Positions 34,708 through 43,817 of a stretch of 64,000 nucleotides of DNA are shown here, piece by piece. The notes beneath the pieces are model-generated. The model ran no database searches. It was not told where the DNA came from and saw only the letters and a list, made by a program, of their open reading frames with translations. This DNA is from Fimbriimonadaceae bacterium. GTDB lineage: Bacteria > Armatimonadota > Fimbriimonadia > Fimbriimonadales > Fimbriimonadaceae. The position numbers and the translations under genes are program-made. Numbering within the stretch: position 1 is the first letter of the stretch; every line of letters starts with the position of its first letter. Location of the stretch: the NCBI GenBank assembly GCA_025934835.1, contig JAICWL010000005.1:1-64000 (forward strand), read 5' to 3'.

Positions 34708-35379
34708 GTGAGTCAAAGGGTTTTGTTCGAGCCATCGATTGAAATAGTAGGGCTCCCGACCGTACAGGTCCGGCCCTGCACCTACGCGAGCGCCAAACGC
34801 TGCTTCGACTTTCTTTTCGCGCTCGTTCTGCTGTTTCTCTTGTTTCCGCTGTTCCTTGCCATCACCCTCGCGATCGCTCTGACGAGCAAGGGTCCGATTC
34901 TGTATCGCAGCGAGCGGATCGGCGTCGGCGGCGGGCCATTCCAGTTCCTTAAGTTTCGCTCGATGTACGTGGACGCCGACCGGCGTCTCACGGAGCTTCT
35001 AGAGCAGAACGAGAAGGATGGCCCAATTTTCAAGATGAAGCGCGATCCTCGGGTTACTCCGGTTGGCAGGTTCCTGCGTCGGTACAGTCTGGACGAGCTA
35101 CCTCAGCTCATTAACGTGCTGCGCGGCGATATGAGCATTGTCGGTCCCCGGCCTCCTATTCGCCGCGAGGTGGAGCAGTACGACGAGTATGCGCTTCAGA
35201 GGCTGACCGTGAAGCCGGGCATCACTTGCTACTGGCAGATCATGGGCCGCAGCGAGCTGACGTTCGAGCAGTGGATGGACTTGGACCACCGGTACCTTCA
35301 GGACATGAGCTTCTGGACCGATCTCATGATCCTATGCCGCACGCCGTCGGCGATCGTGCGCGGCGAAGGCGCCTACTAG
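34708..35379 (+). CDS. Undecaprenyl-phosphate sugar phosphotransferase (monotopic PGT)
   Basis: Initiates repeat-unit assembly by moving a sugar-1-phosphate from a nucleotide sugar to undecaprenyl phosphate at the inner membrane. The 223-residue protein has one re-entrant hydrophobic helix (KRCFDFLFALVLLFLLFPLF), then GPILYRSERIGVGG, FLKFRSMYVDAD (the catalytic Asp usually precedes a Glu; here DAD), LRRYSLDELPQLINVLRG, and MSIVGPRPP. The short form lacks the CoA-binding or N-terminal membrane domain of WbaP/PssY. GTG start with AGGAG upstream. It shares its stop tetranucleotide CTAG with the convergent gene. Confidence 0.93.
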   Translation: MSQRVLFEPSIEIVGLPTVQVRPCTYASAKRCFDFLFALVLLFLLFPLFLAITLAIALTSKGPILYRSERIGVGGGPFQFLKFRSMYVDADRRLTELLEQNEKDGPIFKMKRDPRVTPVGRFLRRYSLDELPQLINVLRGDMSIVGPRPPIRREVEQYDEYALQRLTVKPGITCYWQIMGRSELTFEQWMDLDHRYLQDMSFWTDLMILCRTPSAIVRGEGAY

Positions 35380-36602
35380 GATCCGGCCCCGCCAAGCCCT
35401 GCCTCGATGGTGTCGCATATGTTCTTGCCGAAGAGCTCGGGCGTGTGAAGCTTGGCCATCTCCTTGCCGTTGCCTCCAAGGCTTGCCGCGAGCTTGGGGT
35501 TCATCGCGAGTCTGGTAGCGGCATCCGCGACAAGCTGAGCACTCGAAATGTCTACGGTGAGCCCGGACTTGTGGCGCTGGACGAGCCATGCTACCAGGCC
35601 CTGGTCCATCGCAATCACCGGCAGCCCAGCAGTTCCCGCTTGGATGAGCACGCCGCTCATGCCAAACCAGCCTCTATATCCCACCCACACGGCGTCGGCT
35701 GCTTGGAAGACTAAGGCTTCCTGCCTGTCGTCCAAGAATCCTTCGAGCTCGTATAGCCTTCCGGCTTGGCGAAGATCGGCCGCGGCAGGCGATAACAGGG
35801 CCCGCTTGGCGAATGCGTCTTGCTTCCCGGCGAACAGCACAGCGACCCTCGGGTCGCAGCTAGTGTGGGCGAGGCCGGCAAGCAGCTCGCTTACGCCCTT
35901 TCGCTCGCTGAGGGCCCCATAGGAGAGGACTACGTATTTGTCTTTGGGGATGCCGAGGTGGGATTTAGGATCCTCGACACCGGACTCGGTCGCCAACGAG
36001 GCGATGTCCGGTATGTGTCGGACCTTCTCCCAATGAGGAAATCGATGCTTTTCGGCATAGCCCGCCATCGACTCGTCGAGCGTGAGCACATTGGTGAGCG
36101 TGGGAATGGCAATCATTCGGTCGAAGATTGGCCCCATGAATCTCTCGCGCAGCTTGCCGGAAGGCACCTTGATGCCCATGTCGCGGCAGTGGAAATTGCG
36201 ACCCATGAGAATGCCTGAGAACGGCGTCTTGCGAAATGGTGAGCCGCGCATCGACATCGGCATGTCGATTTGGTCGAGGTTCACCATGTAGACGAAATCG
36301 GGTTTCCAGCTGTGCGCGAGGCTCTTATAGCCTGCCCTGAAGGTCGACCAGCGACGTAGCTGGTCGAGGGTCCTCTTTACGTCGCCGCTTCCTTCTGGCG
36401 TCGAGGCATCTGGCATGAAAGATGTTCTAAGCGCATCGCCAAACTCGTCGCAAAGGATGCGGTAGGCGGGATGGGTGACGGCCCGTTTTGTGGTGACCAA
36501 GCGGACTTCCCATCCGCGCCGCAACGCCTCTCCGACGATGTGCCGCACATGCAGCGCCATATGATGTCCGGCGGCATCGGGCTCGAAAATGGCAAGCTTC
36601 AT
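35376..36602 (-). CDS. GT4-type glycosyltransferase
   Basis: A 408-residue GT-B protein. The N-terminus MKLAIFEPDAAGHHMALH is typical of glycan transferases acting on lipid-linked chains. The nucleotide-sugar half has YVVLSYGALSERKGVSELL and AADAVWVGYRGWFGMSGVLIQ, ending in an E-like contact region. No membrane helix. Its start is 6 nt after the stop of the GT2 gene upstream on the minus strand, so these two form an operon. Sugar specificity unknown. Confidence 0.85.
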   Translation of the reverse strand: MKLAIFEPDAAGHHMALHVRHIVGEALRRGWEVRLVTTKRAVTHPAYRILCDEFGDALRTSFMPDASTPEGSGDVKRTLDQLRRWSTFRAGYKSLAHSWKPDFVYMVNLDQIDMPMSMRGSPFRKTPFSGILMGRNFHCRDMGIKVPSGKLRERFMGPIFDRMIAIPTLTNVLTLDESMAGYAEKHRFPHWEKVRHIPDIASLATESGVEDPKSHLGIPKDKYVVLSYGALSERKGVSELLAGLAHTSCDPRVAVLFAGKQDAFAKRALLSPAAADLRQAGRLYELEGFLDDRQEALVFQAADAVWVGYRGWFGMSGVLIQAGTAGLPVIAMDQGLVAWLVQRHKSGLTVDISSAQLVADAATRLAMNPKLAASLGGNGKEMAKLHTPELFGKNICDTIEAGLGGAGS

Positions 36603-36608
36603 GGGTGT

Positions 36609-37469
36609 TCAGGCGGGTCCTGCGCCTCCGGGCGGCCGCACCGTGCGGAGCGTGGAAAGCAATAGGTACTTCGCGAGCCGCTTATCGAGTAGCGGCCACC
36701 CCGTCATTCTAAAGAATCCGAGCGCCTCGGGCATAGGCGAATTGAGCGCGTTTTGAAAAGCCAGGGTTCGCCGCAGCTCGGCCAAGTGCTTGGGTTCAAG
36801 GAATGGCATGCTCTGCTGAAGCTTCTGAAGAAGCCCCCCCACGTCGCGCTTGGCTTTGGAGACCGAGCCTCCAGTTTGGTGGTAGATCGTGAGCGCCCGA
36901 CCAAGATTCAGCGCCGGGCCCACAGCATGCGCGCACCGGATCCAGAAGTCGACGTCCTGCATCGCGGGCAGGCCCTCATTGAATCCGCCCGCAGCCCAGA
37001 AGTGATCGGCCGACACCGAAAATGCCGAGCCGCAGGTCCAGTTGCGGTAGTCGACCATGAGCTGCCATTCGAGCAGCCTCCGCTGCGGGTTCCCGTTCAC
37101 TTTGGAGCCTTTGCCGGATGGGCGAACTCGGATGGCGCCATCGAGGACGAAGCTCGGCGAATCGGATGTCCAGGCCTCGAGGTGTGCCGAAACTTTTCCT
37201 GGCAGCCACTCATCATCGGCGTCCATGAACATCAAGAGGCTGGTGGCGGCAGCTTTTGCGGCGCGATTCCTGGCGATGCTGCCGTTTCCTTTCGGCAGCC
37301 GCAAGACTTTAGCTCCGAGCCCCTCGGCTAAGTCCGGAGTCCCGTCGGTCGAGGCGTCGTCACCTACGACGATCTCATTTGGTGGGGGCTCCTGTGCCAT
37401 CACAGAGCGCAGGGTTCTCTCGATGGTATCCGCCGCATTGTGGGCGGGGACGATGACCGAATAATCCAT
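36609..37469 (-). CDS. GT2-family glycosyltransferase
   Basis: A 286-residue GT-A protein: MDYSVIVPAHNAADTIERTL, EIVVGDDASTDGT, then LMFMDADDEWLPGK with the metal-binding DAD, and QDVDFWIRCA towards the acceptor site. No membrane segment. ATG at 37469 chosen. The start codon lies about 10 nt after a very strong perfect hairpin that ends the preceding gene, so its translation or transcription may depend on read-through. Confidence 0.9.
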   Translation of the reverse strand: MDYSVIVPAHNAADTIERTLRSVMAQEPPPNEIVVGDDASTDGTPDLAEGLGAKVLRLPKGNGSIARNRAAKAAATSLLMFMDADDEWLPGKVSAHLEAWTSDSPSFVLDGAIRVRPSGKGSKVNGNPQRRLLEWQLMVDYRNWTCGSAFSVSADHFWAAGGFNEGLPAMQDVDFWIRCAHAVGPALNLGRALTIYHQTGGSVSKAKRDVGGLLQKLQQSMPFLEPKHLAELRRTLAFQNALNSPMPEALGFFRMTGWPLLDKRLAKYLLLSTLRTVRPPGGAGPA

Positions 37470-37478
37470 CAATGAAAG

Positions 37479-37506
37479 GGCCCGGCTCCGATATCGGAGC
37501 CGGGCC
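37479..37506 (-). terminator. Perfect 28-nt palindrome after the secreted glycosidase gene
   Basis: Each arm is 14 nt (GGCCCGGCTCCGAT) with no loop bases in DNA terms. On the minus strand it is followed by CCTTTCATT, a weak T-tract. It lies between the stop of the 886-residue protein gene and the ATG of the GT2 gene, acting as a terminator or processing barrier. Confidence 0.7.
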
Positions 37507-37512
37507 GGGATT

Positions 37513-40173
37513 TTACCTACCGATCTCGTAGTAGATCGTGGCCCCCTGTGGGCCGTTATTGTCTATCGAGAACGTGATGCTGCGGCTGCCTTTGGTGACG
37601 GGGATCTGGGCGATCCTATTGCCCGCCATGTCGAGCCTATACACGTGGAGGTAGGTCGGGTAGGCAGTCGTTAGGGTCACGGTAGCTCCGCCGGCTTTCA
37701 CAAGGTAGGGAAGCGTCCCGTAGTCGGTCAAGACTTGCCGGTCCTGGCTTCCGTACGACTCGTTCGAGTTTTGTAGGTCCGTCATATGCGTCAGAAGGAT
37801 CTTCTTGCTGTAAACAAGCGGCTGACCGTCTCGGCTTTGCATTGCGAGGACCGCTCTGCTGCCGGTGATCTTGGCCTGCATGGCTCCGGAGTTGAACGAC
37901 TGGCCGGGGATAGCCACACCTGCGCTCGACTTGGCTGAGTTCAGCAGGAGCTGGTTCTGCTGCGGAGCGAACATCACGGTCTTCTTCGGCGATGCAAAGA
38001 TGCCGTTCGCGGGTAGGTTCGTTGGCGGTACGGCCAGTCCGGTGGCGTACGACCAGCCGAGCTTGTTGACCGCGACTCCGACCTGGTCGGGGAGGATCAA
38101 GTTCGCCGCCGGGTCATCATTGTTGGTCATCAGCTTGATTTCGGCGTTCGGCGAGTCGTAGAGATCGCCACGTCGGAAGACCTGGCTGGTGAACCTGTCG
38201 ACAGCGACGGTTAGCGCGTCGTCCTGGCCGTTGAACTCCTTGGCGATGCCCGGGAACGAGAGCTCGTAGGTCGATCCGATCATGATGAATCGGAAGATGG
38301 CTCCCCAGCCCTGCATCGAGGCCGCGGCCGGCACTATGAGCGCCTGATCGGCGCGGAATGCGTTGGCAGAGCTGACACCCAGCTCACTCAGGGTGAAGGG
38401 CTTGGTGTACTGGCGCTTGCTAGCTTGCGTCGAAAGGAACGAGTTGGTAAGCATCGGCCGCCGGTCTTCTTGGCCGGTCGTTGGCAGCGTCCAAGGTGCG
38501 CCGAGCCATAAAGGATGATCCCAGTAGGCGTGCGAATCGACGAAATCGCACATGTTCCAGACCTGCTTGGCAGCGTTGTCATCGTGGATTCCGTTGATAT
38601 CCGTGAGCATCGCCTTGACGCCGATCCCTTTGAGCTGAGATTTCTCCCAGTTGTAGAGGGCCGCGTGGAGCGAAGCTCCCCAAGCCGCTCCTGCGGTGGT
38701 AGTCGGGTCGAATGTTCCCGTATGGCCGGATGCCAGCCAGGCGTTGTTGATCAGCGTCTTGGTTTGGGAGTGGATTCGGTTCCACTGGCCGCGCAGATAC
38801 GCTTCGTTCTGCATGCATACCCAGGCGATCGTCGGATCGTCTTTCCATGCGAGCCCCGTGTAGGGGTTCTCGGTGTTCATGGTCGTTTTGGCGAACTTGG
38901 CCCAGCTATTGCGAGCGTTGTCGGAAACGAGAAGCAGCGCCTTATAGTCGTCGTTGTTCTCGCCGACGAAATCGAGCTCGGCTGCCGGGGGAACGCGCTC
39001 GTCGAGCATGTCCATCCAGATGTAGATACCGCGCTTCTTCAGCTCCGCAATGAAGTAACTCATGCGGTCCTGCACATTGGGATCGAACTGGTCGCTGGCG
39101 GTCGCGTTCTGCTGCATGATCCATGAGTCGAAAGGCATGAAGCGCACAGCGTTGTAGCCGATGGCCGCGATCCTGGCTGCCAGAACGGGCGCGAACTGCT
39201 TCTCGGGCATGACGCATCCGTACTGGATATTCGCTCCATAGAAGCGGATGGGGGTGCTGTCCTGCTGGGTCGCGAAGTTGCCGAGCCCGTCGCTCACCAC
39301 CCAGCCCTTCGAGCCGCTAGGCGCAACCTTGGGGTCGGACATGTCGAGGATCGAACCTGGGACGACGTCGATGGCCGGCGTGAGTGGCAGCCAGTCTGGG
39401 CCCTGCTGGATCACGAGCGGAGACGCCTGAACGGGGGCTACGGAGTCGTTCGTCTTGAGCGTGAACGAGTAGTTCCGGAGCTCATTGATCGCCCAGGTGC
39501 CGGAAAGCCCGTCCTGGACCCGGAAGTCGAAGTTCGGAACCCAAAGCCGGTTGTCCTGGCTTCGGATGCTCGTCGGCACCGCGAACTGGAAAGTCATGGT
39601 CTTCGTGGGCGTCGAAATCGTGAGCACCTGACCCTTCATGCTGGGAAACACAGTGCTGCCGACCGCCCATGGCAGTGTGAACATCTGCACGCCGTCCATC
39701 GAGACGACGGCGCCGGCCCAAGCGCCTGCATCGAGCAAGAGGTGAGGTCCTGCCCAGCTCAAAGTGGCTCCGTTCGGGGCAAGAACGTTAGAAGAAACGG
39801 TAGCGTCCGTACCGCTCTGCGCAACCTTCGTCAACCCCTCGAGCACGCCGCCGGTCCAACCATTCGTGAGGTCTGTGGGGGAGGACAGGCGCCGTATATT
39901 GAGCAAGTTTCCAATGTGGGTGAATTGCGGATTCTTGCTTTGGACTGCCGTGATTTGAGTCTGGATTGCGGTCGTGTCGCCTTCGACTTGGGTGACGAAT
40001 TTGTTGTCGGGCGTGAACTGGTCAAAGGCGATTCGAGCCAGCGACCCGCTCTCATCTTGGAGACTGATGGTTCCGTCGGCGCGGACGATCGCCGTTGTGA
40101 TTCCCATGGCGGGCGCCTGCAACAACGCCAGGGCCGGGACCAAGAGCGAAACTAGAAACGGCTTCCTGCACAT
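37513..40173 (-). CDS. Large secreted glycoside-hydrolase-like protein
   Basis: An 886-residue exported protein with signal peptide FLVSLLVPALALLQAPAMG. An N-terminal beta-rich region (to about 300) precedes a clan-A-like TIM barrel: GYNAVRFMPFDSWIM, GIYIWMDMLDERV, then DDPTIAWVCMQNEAYL (an Asn-Glu pair as possible acid/base) and YTKPFTLSELGVSS (possible nucleophile Glu). A C-terminal beta-sandwich follows. It resembles GH5/GH-A type enzymes but no family could be fixed. Position in the polysaccharide locus suggests trimming or releasing the secreted glycan. Confidence 0.7.
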   Translation of the reverse strand: MCRKPFLVSLLVPALALLQAPAMGITTAIVRADGTISLQDESGSLARIAFDQFTPDNKFVTQVEGDTTAIQTQITAVQSKNPQFTHIGNLLNIRRLSSPTDLTNGWTGGVLEGLTKVAQSGTDATVSSNVLAPNGATLSWAGPHLLLDAGAWAGAVVSMDGVQMFTLPWAVGSTVFPSMKGQVLTISTPTKTMTFQFAVPTSIRSQDNRLWVPNFDFRVQDGLSGTWAINELRNYSFTLKTNDSVAPVQASPLVIQQGPDWLPLTPAIDVVPGSILDMSDPKVAPSGSKGWVVSDGLGNFATQQDSTPIRFYGANIQYGCVMPEKQFAPVLAARIAAIGYNAVRFMPFDSWIMQQNATASDQFDPNVQDRMSYFIAELKKRGIYIWMDMLDERVPPAAELDFVGENNDDYKALLLVSDNARNSWAKFAKTTMNTENPYTGLAWKDDPTIAWVCMQNEAYLRGQWNRIHSQTKTLINNAWLASGHTGTFDPTTTAGAAWGASLHAALYNWEKSQLKGIGVKAMLTDINGIHDDNAAKQVWNMCDFVDSHAYWDHPLWLGAPWTLPTTGQEDRRPMLTNSFLSTQASKRQYTKPFTLSELGVSSANAFRADQALIVPAAASMQGWGAIFRFIMIGSTYELSFPGIAKEFNGQDDALTVAVDRFTSQVFRRGDLYDSPNAEIKLMTNNDDPAANLILPDQVGVAVNKLGWSYATGLAVPPTNLPANGIFASPKKTVMFAPQQNQLLLNSAKSSAGVAIPGQSFNSGAMQAKITGSRAVLAMQSRDGQPLVYSKKILLTHMTDLQNSNESYGSQDRQVLTDYGTLPYLVKAGGATVTLTTAYPTYLHVYRLDMAGNRIAQIPVTKGSRSITFSIDNNGPQGATIYYEIGR

Positions 40174-40228
40174 AGCACCGGTTAATTTCCATGCACTCGT
40201 GCGCCGTTTCTACGCAAACATGCGGTGA

Positions 40229-40256
40229 TTGGCACGATCGGTTCTGCCGATGTGTT
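40229..40256 (+). promoter_or_regulatory. Putative promoter and operator of the Wzc-Wzy-Wzx operon
   Basis: TTGGCA (40229-40234) and TGTTAT, 18 bp apart, could be -35 and -10. Between them ATCGG (40237-40241) and CCGAT (40247-40251) form a perfect inverted repeat with a 5-nt spacer, in the position of a repressor site. The signal is modest. Confidence 0.35.
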
Positions 40257-40302
40257 ATGCAGAGAACGGTTTTATCCGTCGAATTCAGGAACTATTGGTA
40301 AA

Positions 40303-42432
40303 ATGCGATCTATGCTCCGCAACCACTTACTTAGGGTCTCAATTTTTGCGGTTCTAGGCCTAGCAATTGGACTTATCGTTGCGCTCGTATCCCCTCGGGT
40401 GTACGAGTCGGACATCGAGGTTTTGGTTGGCGGAGACAACGAGAACCGGTCGGCGATGCCGCAGCTCACGCCTGACGTTCAGGAGATTCTTTCCCGTGGA
40501 CAGAACCAGGACATGGAGACGGAGCGCCAGCTTATCAGCAGTGCCAGCATCTTCCAAAACGCGGTGGTTGACGTAGCGAACGCCACGGGGCACTCCGAGC
40601 TGATTCCAGAGGCCCAGGATCTTTACCAAAAGTACGACGTAGTCAGCGCCCGGCGCCCCACCAACATGCCGACCGAGGCACCCGGCGTGCTTATGTTGCG
40701 AGTGCGAGCCTACGATCAGGACATGGCGTCCAGGATCGCAGCGGCGATCGTGACCGAGTACGACAAACAGAAGGCCGAAAGCGCTGCATCGACGGCAACC
40801 GAGGCCGCGAACTACCTGGCCTCGCAAATCCAAGACACCAAGAAGGACTTGGACACGTCGCAGAACCGCCTAAAGCAGTACAAGGAGTCGGCCGGGATCG
40901 CCGAGTTCGCGGTGACCCAGCGCGACATGCAAACGATCGTCACGACGTTACAGCAAAACCTTCTCACGCTCCAAGAGCAGAAGAAGGCATCGCAAGCCGA
41001 GATCGCTTCGCTTCAAGACTCGATTCGCCACACGCCGAAGTTCTCTGCCGATTCCTCGGCTGAAACGAAGAGCCCAGTGATCGATCAGGTGACAGCGCAA
41101 ATCGTGAACGAAGAGGCCAACCGCCAGGCGCTGCTGAAGGAATATCAAAGCGACGCACCGGTAGTTCAGAAATCGGACGACGTGCTGCGGCTGTTGCGAT
41201 CGAGGCTCGCCACACTTAAAAAGCAGACGATGACGAAAACGCAGAGCGTTGAGAGAATCAACCCAACGTTACTCGCTCTGCAACAGAATCTGGACCAGGC
41301 GAAAGCAAAGCTCGCGAACATCGATGCGAGCGTTACGCAAAGCACTGCCGACCTTGCCGCGCAAAAGACGAAGCTGGCGCTGCTGCCTGCCAATGAAGAG
41401 CAGATCTCGAGCATCAGCCGAGATCTGGACATCCTGGACAACCGCTACAAGCTGCTTCAAAGCCAATTCAAGAGCGTGGAGCTTCGGAAGAATATCGAGC
41501 CAAAGGCGCTCGTGCTTGGCGATGGCCGTCCGATGCCAAACGAGGTTTTCCGCGAGCCGAACCCGATCAAGTTCGGTCTGATCGGATTTATAGCGGGCGC
41601 ATGTCTTGGATTGCTCGTCGGCTTCGCCGCAGACTCGCTGTCGCAGAGAGTCAAGGGCTCCCTCCAGCTCAGCGAGCTCACCGGGCTGCCAGTGCTGGCA
41701 TCGCTTCCGGCGGGCCGGGCATCCGAATCGAGCCTTGGGGCTCTGAAGTCACAGCTCGAATCTCGAACTCCGTCCAGCGAATCTTTCCGATACATGGCGG
41801 CCGCGCTTACCGCCAGGGGCGCGGATGCCTCACGGTCATTCCTTTTCTGCAATCCCCGCCGTTCGGGTCCGGCCGCGCTCGCTTCGCTAAACTTCGCCCA
41901 ATCGTTGGTCGAAGTCGGCAAACGCGTGCTGCTGGTGGACATCGACGCTCTTTCGGGCGCCTTGAGCAGAATTCTAGATGTCAAGGAGGCTACCGGCCTG
42001 ATCGACCTCCTGTCCGATCCTTCGGCGCCCATCGACCCAGTCCATGTGGCTGGATTCGACGTGCTGCCGATCGGGGCCGGCCAGGCAACCCTGCTTTCGG
42101 CCGGGATCCGGTCTCTTCCGCAGGTACTGGCGCGGCTGACCGAGGCGTACGACTGCGTGATCTTTGCCGGATCTCCTTGCGAGGTTCTTGCGGACTCTTC
42201 TAGCCTGTGTGGTCACGTCGACGAGACGGTGCTCGTAGTTTCAGAGCGGGCCAACAACGCTCTCGACGTTCTTCGCGCCCAGGAGCTCCTGCTTAGGGCC
42301 GGAGCGCGGGCGCTGAGCCTGGTGCTCGTCGACGCGACGAACGTCGAGGAGCCGTTCTCGCCGAGGTTCCGAGGCGCGCGGCCCGAGCCACTGCCCCCAG
42401 CCTCTGAAGGTGCCACGCCTGTCCTGAAATGA
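40303..42432 (+). CDS. Wzc/Wzz-type polysaccharide chain-length protein with degenerate ATPase domain
   Basis: An inner-membrane polysaccharide co-polymerase of about 709 residues: helix 1 (IFAVLGLAIGLIVALVSP), a long periplasmic coiled-coil region, helix 2 (FGLIGFIAGACLGLLVGFA), then a cytoplasmic BY-kinase-like domain. The Walker A position (about 515-525) reads CNPRRSGPAALASLNFAQ, with no GxxxGK(S/T), although the following VLLVDIDALSGALS keeps the Walker A-prime look. There is no Tyr-rich tail. It therefore probably regulates chain length without kinase activity. Start 40303 preferred. ATGA overlap with the next gene. Confidence 0.85.
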   Translation: MRSMLRNHLLRVSIFAVLGLAIGLIVALVSPRVYESDIEVLVGGDNENRSAMPQLTPDVQEILSRGQNQDMETERQLISSASIFQNAVVDVANATGHSELIPEAQDLYQKYDVVSARRPTNMPTEAPGVLMLRVRAYDQDMASRIAAAIVTEYDKQKAESAASTATEAANYLASQIQDTKKDLDTSQNRLKQYKESAGIAEFAVTQRDMQTIVTTLQQNLLTLQEQKKASQAEIASLQDSIRHTPKFSADSSAETKSPVIDQVTAQIVNEEANRQALLKEYQSDAPVVQKSDDVLRLLRSRLATLKKQTMTKTQSVERINPTLLALQQNLDQAKAKLANIDASVTQSTADLAAQKTKLALLPANEEQISSISRDLDILDNRYKLLQSQFKSVELRKNIEPKALVLGDGRPMPNEVFREPNPIKFGLIGFIAGACLGLLVGFAADSLSQRVKGSLQLSELTGLPVLASLPAGRASESSLGALKSQLESRTPSSESFRYMAAALTARGADASRSFLFCNPRRSGPAALASLNFAQSLVEVGKRVLLVDIDALSGALSRILDVKEATGLIDLLSDPSAPIDPVHVAGFDVLPIGAGQATLLSAGIRSLPQVLARLTEAYDCVIFAGSPCEVLADSSSLCGHVDETVLVVSERANNALDVLRAQELLLRAGARALSLVLVDATNVEEPFSPRFRGARPEPLPPASEGATPVLK

Positions 42433-43817
42433 AGACACTAGGCGTTCGCCCGGAAGCCACCGCGCTCTTTACGCCCGGAGCTAAGAAGGCTCTGGGCGTT
42501 TCACAATCTCTCGCCATTTCTTCGGGCGTCATGAGCGGCAAGGCGATCTTCGCCTGGGGGCTGCTCAACATGGTCGCCATTCAGTCCATGTGGTTCCTGG
42601 GATTGGCGCAGCAGATCAACCCCGGCAACTTCATGAAGTACATCAGCTTCAGCATCGCCGGGTTTCTTGCGGTTGCCTACACACGCTACAGGGTTCCTCC
42701 GTCAGTTCCGGCGGGGCTGAAGCTGATCGGTTTCCTGCAGATCTGGTTTACGTTCTGCACGATCTACGCGACGATCGTTTTAATGCGCACGAGTGATTTC
42801 GGATCTGCCGATTATTCGCTGGTCACGTTCATCCTCGCGTTTCTCCAAGGCGCGGCGCTGACTTATCTGTTCCCCGATCTGCGTAAGAAGATCCTGATCT
42901 ACCTGTATGTCCTCGGCGGGGCTTCATTTATCATGGGGCTGCTGCAGATGGCGCACTTCGGGCCAGCGATCTCGTATGGGAACGCCGTCATCGGGTTCGA
43001 GCAGATCGACGACTGGGGCGGCAAGGGTGGCGTGCGCGCTCCGGGTCTGTTCCCGAGCATCGGCGTCACAGTGGTCTTCAACCTGCTCATTGCAAGCCTC
43101 ATCGGCGCCACCGCGCTGGTTCGCAAGCTGAAAGGGTACGAGATGGCCCTTCTGGCGGCCGCGTTTTTAAGCTTGGTGTTCGTGCAGGTCCGATCCGCAG
43201 CCCCGCAGATTCTCGCCGTCTATGCGTTCGTGACCTATGCGCTTGCAAAGAGGTACGGCTCGCGTGCGCTGCTTTTGAGCCTCCTCTGCCTTGGCGGAAT
43301 CGTATTGATCGTCGCTTCGTTCCCTGAGAAGTTTGCGTATACGCTGAGCACTCTTTCCGATCAGACGACGCTCGACTATCGGACAGATGTTCTGTGGCCC
43401 CAGGCCATCCATATCTATGAGCAGCATCCGTTCACCGGGATTGGCGTCGAGCCGGCATTCGCCGGGTACGAGACCTTGGAGACGAGGTACGTTCGCGAGA
43501 ACATTCTCGATAGCGGATGGATGGTTGCCCTTGCCTATGGAGGTTTGCCGGGCGTATGCCTTCTCGGCCTGACATGCTTGGCGGGACTCGTGGGCTCTTG
43601 CATGGCTGTGCGGTTCAAATCGAACTACGAAGACGACACCCATCGCATATTCGGAATCGCCGGAATCTTCGTCGTGCTGTCTTTGGCGCTCAGCTTGGCT
43701 GTCGGCAACACGTTCACGAACGTGTCGATCGGCATGCCCTATTTCATGCTGTTGGGATGCATGACTCCTCGGGTGTTCAAGAAGCTCCAGAAAGTTAGGG
43801 CGCTGAGGACCGCGTAG
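42429..43817 (+). CDS. O-antigen/EPS polymerase (Wzy/ligase-type)
   Basis: A 462-residue inner-membrane protein with about 10-12 helices (FAWGLLNMVAIQSMWFLG, LVTFILAFLQGAALTYLF, LLLSLLCLGGIVLIVAS and others). A large periplasmic loop has DYRTDVLWPQAIHIYEQHPF and TGIGVEPAFAGYE, the typical Wzy_C/O-antigen ligase region. It would polymerise undecaprenyl-linked repeat units. It overlaps the Wzc-like gene by 4 nt and the next glycosyltransferase gene by 1 nt, so translation of the three is coupled. Confidence 0.85.
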   Translation: MKTLGVRPEATALFTPGAKKALGVSQSLAISSGVMSGKAIFAWGLLNMVAIQSMWFLGLAQQINPGNFMKYISFSIAGFLAVAYTRYRVPPSVPAGLKLIGFLQIWFTFCTIYATIVLMRTSDFGSADYSLVTFILAFLQGAALTYLFPDLRKKILIYLYVLGGASFIMGLLQMAHFGPAISYGNAVIGFEQIDDWGGKGGVRAPGLFPSIGVTVVFNLLIASLIGATALVRKLKGYEMALLAAAFLSLVFVQVRSAAPQILAVYAFVTYALAKRYGSRALLLSLLCLGGIVLIVASFPEKFAYTLSTLSDQTTLDYRTDVLWPQAIHIYEQHPFTGIGVEPAFAGYETLETRYVRENILDSGWMVALAYGGLPGVCLLGLTCLAGLVGSCMAVRFKSNYEDDTHRIFGIAGIFVVLSLALSLAVGNTFTNVSIGMPYFMLLGCMTPRVFKKLQKVRALRTA

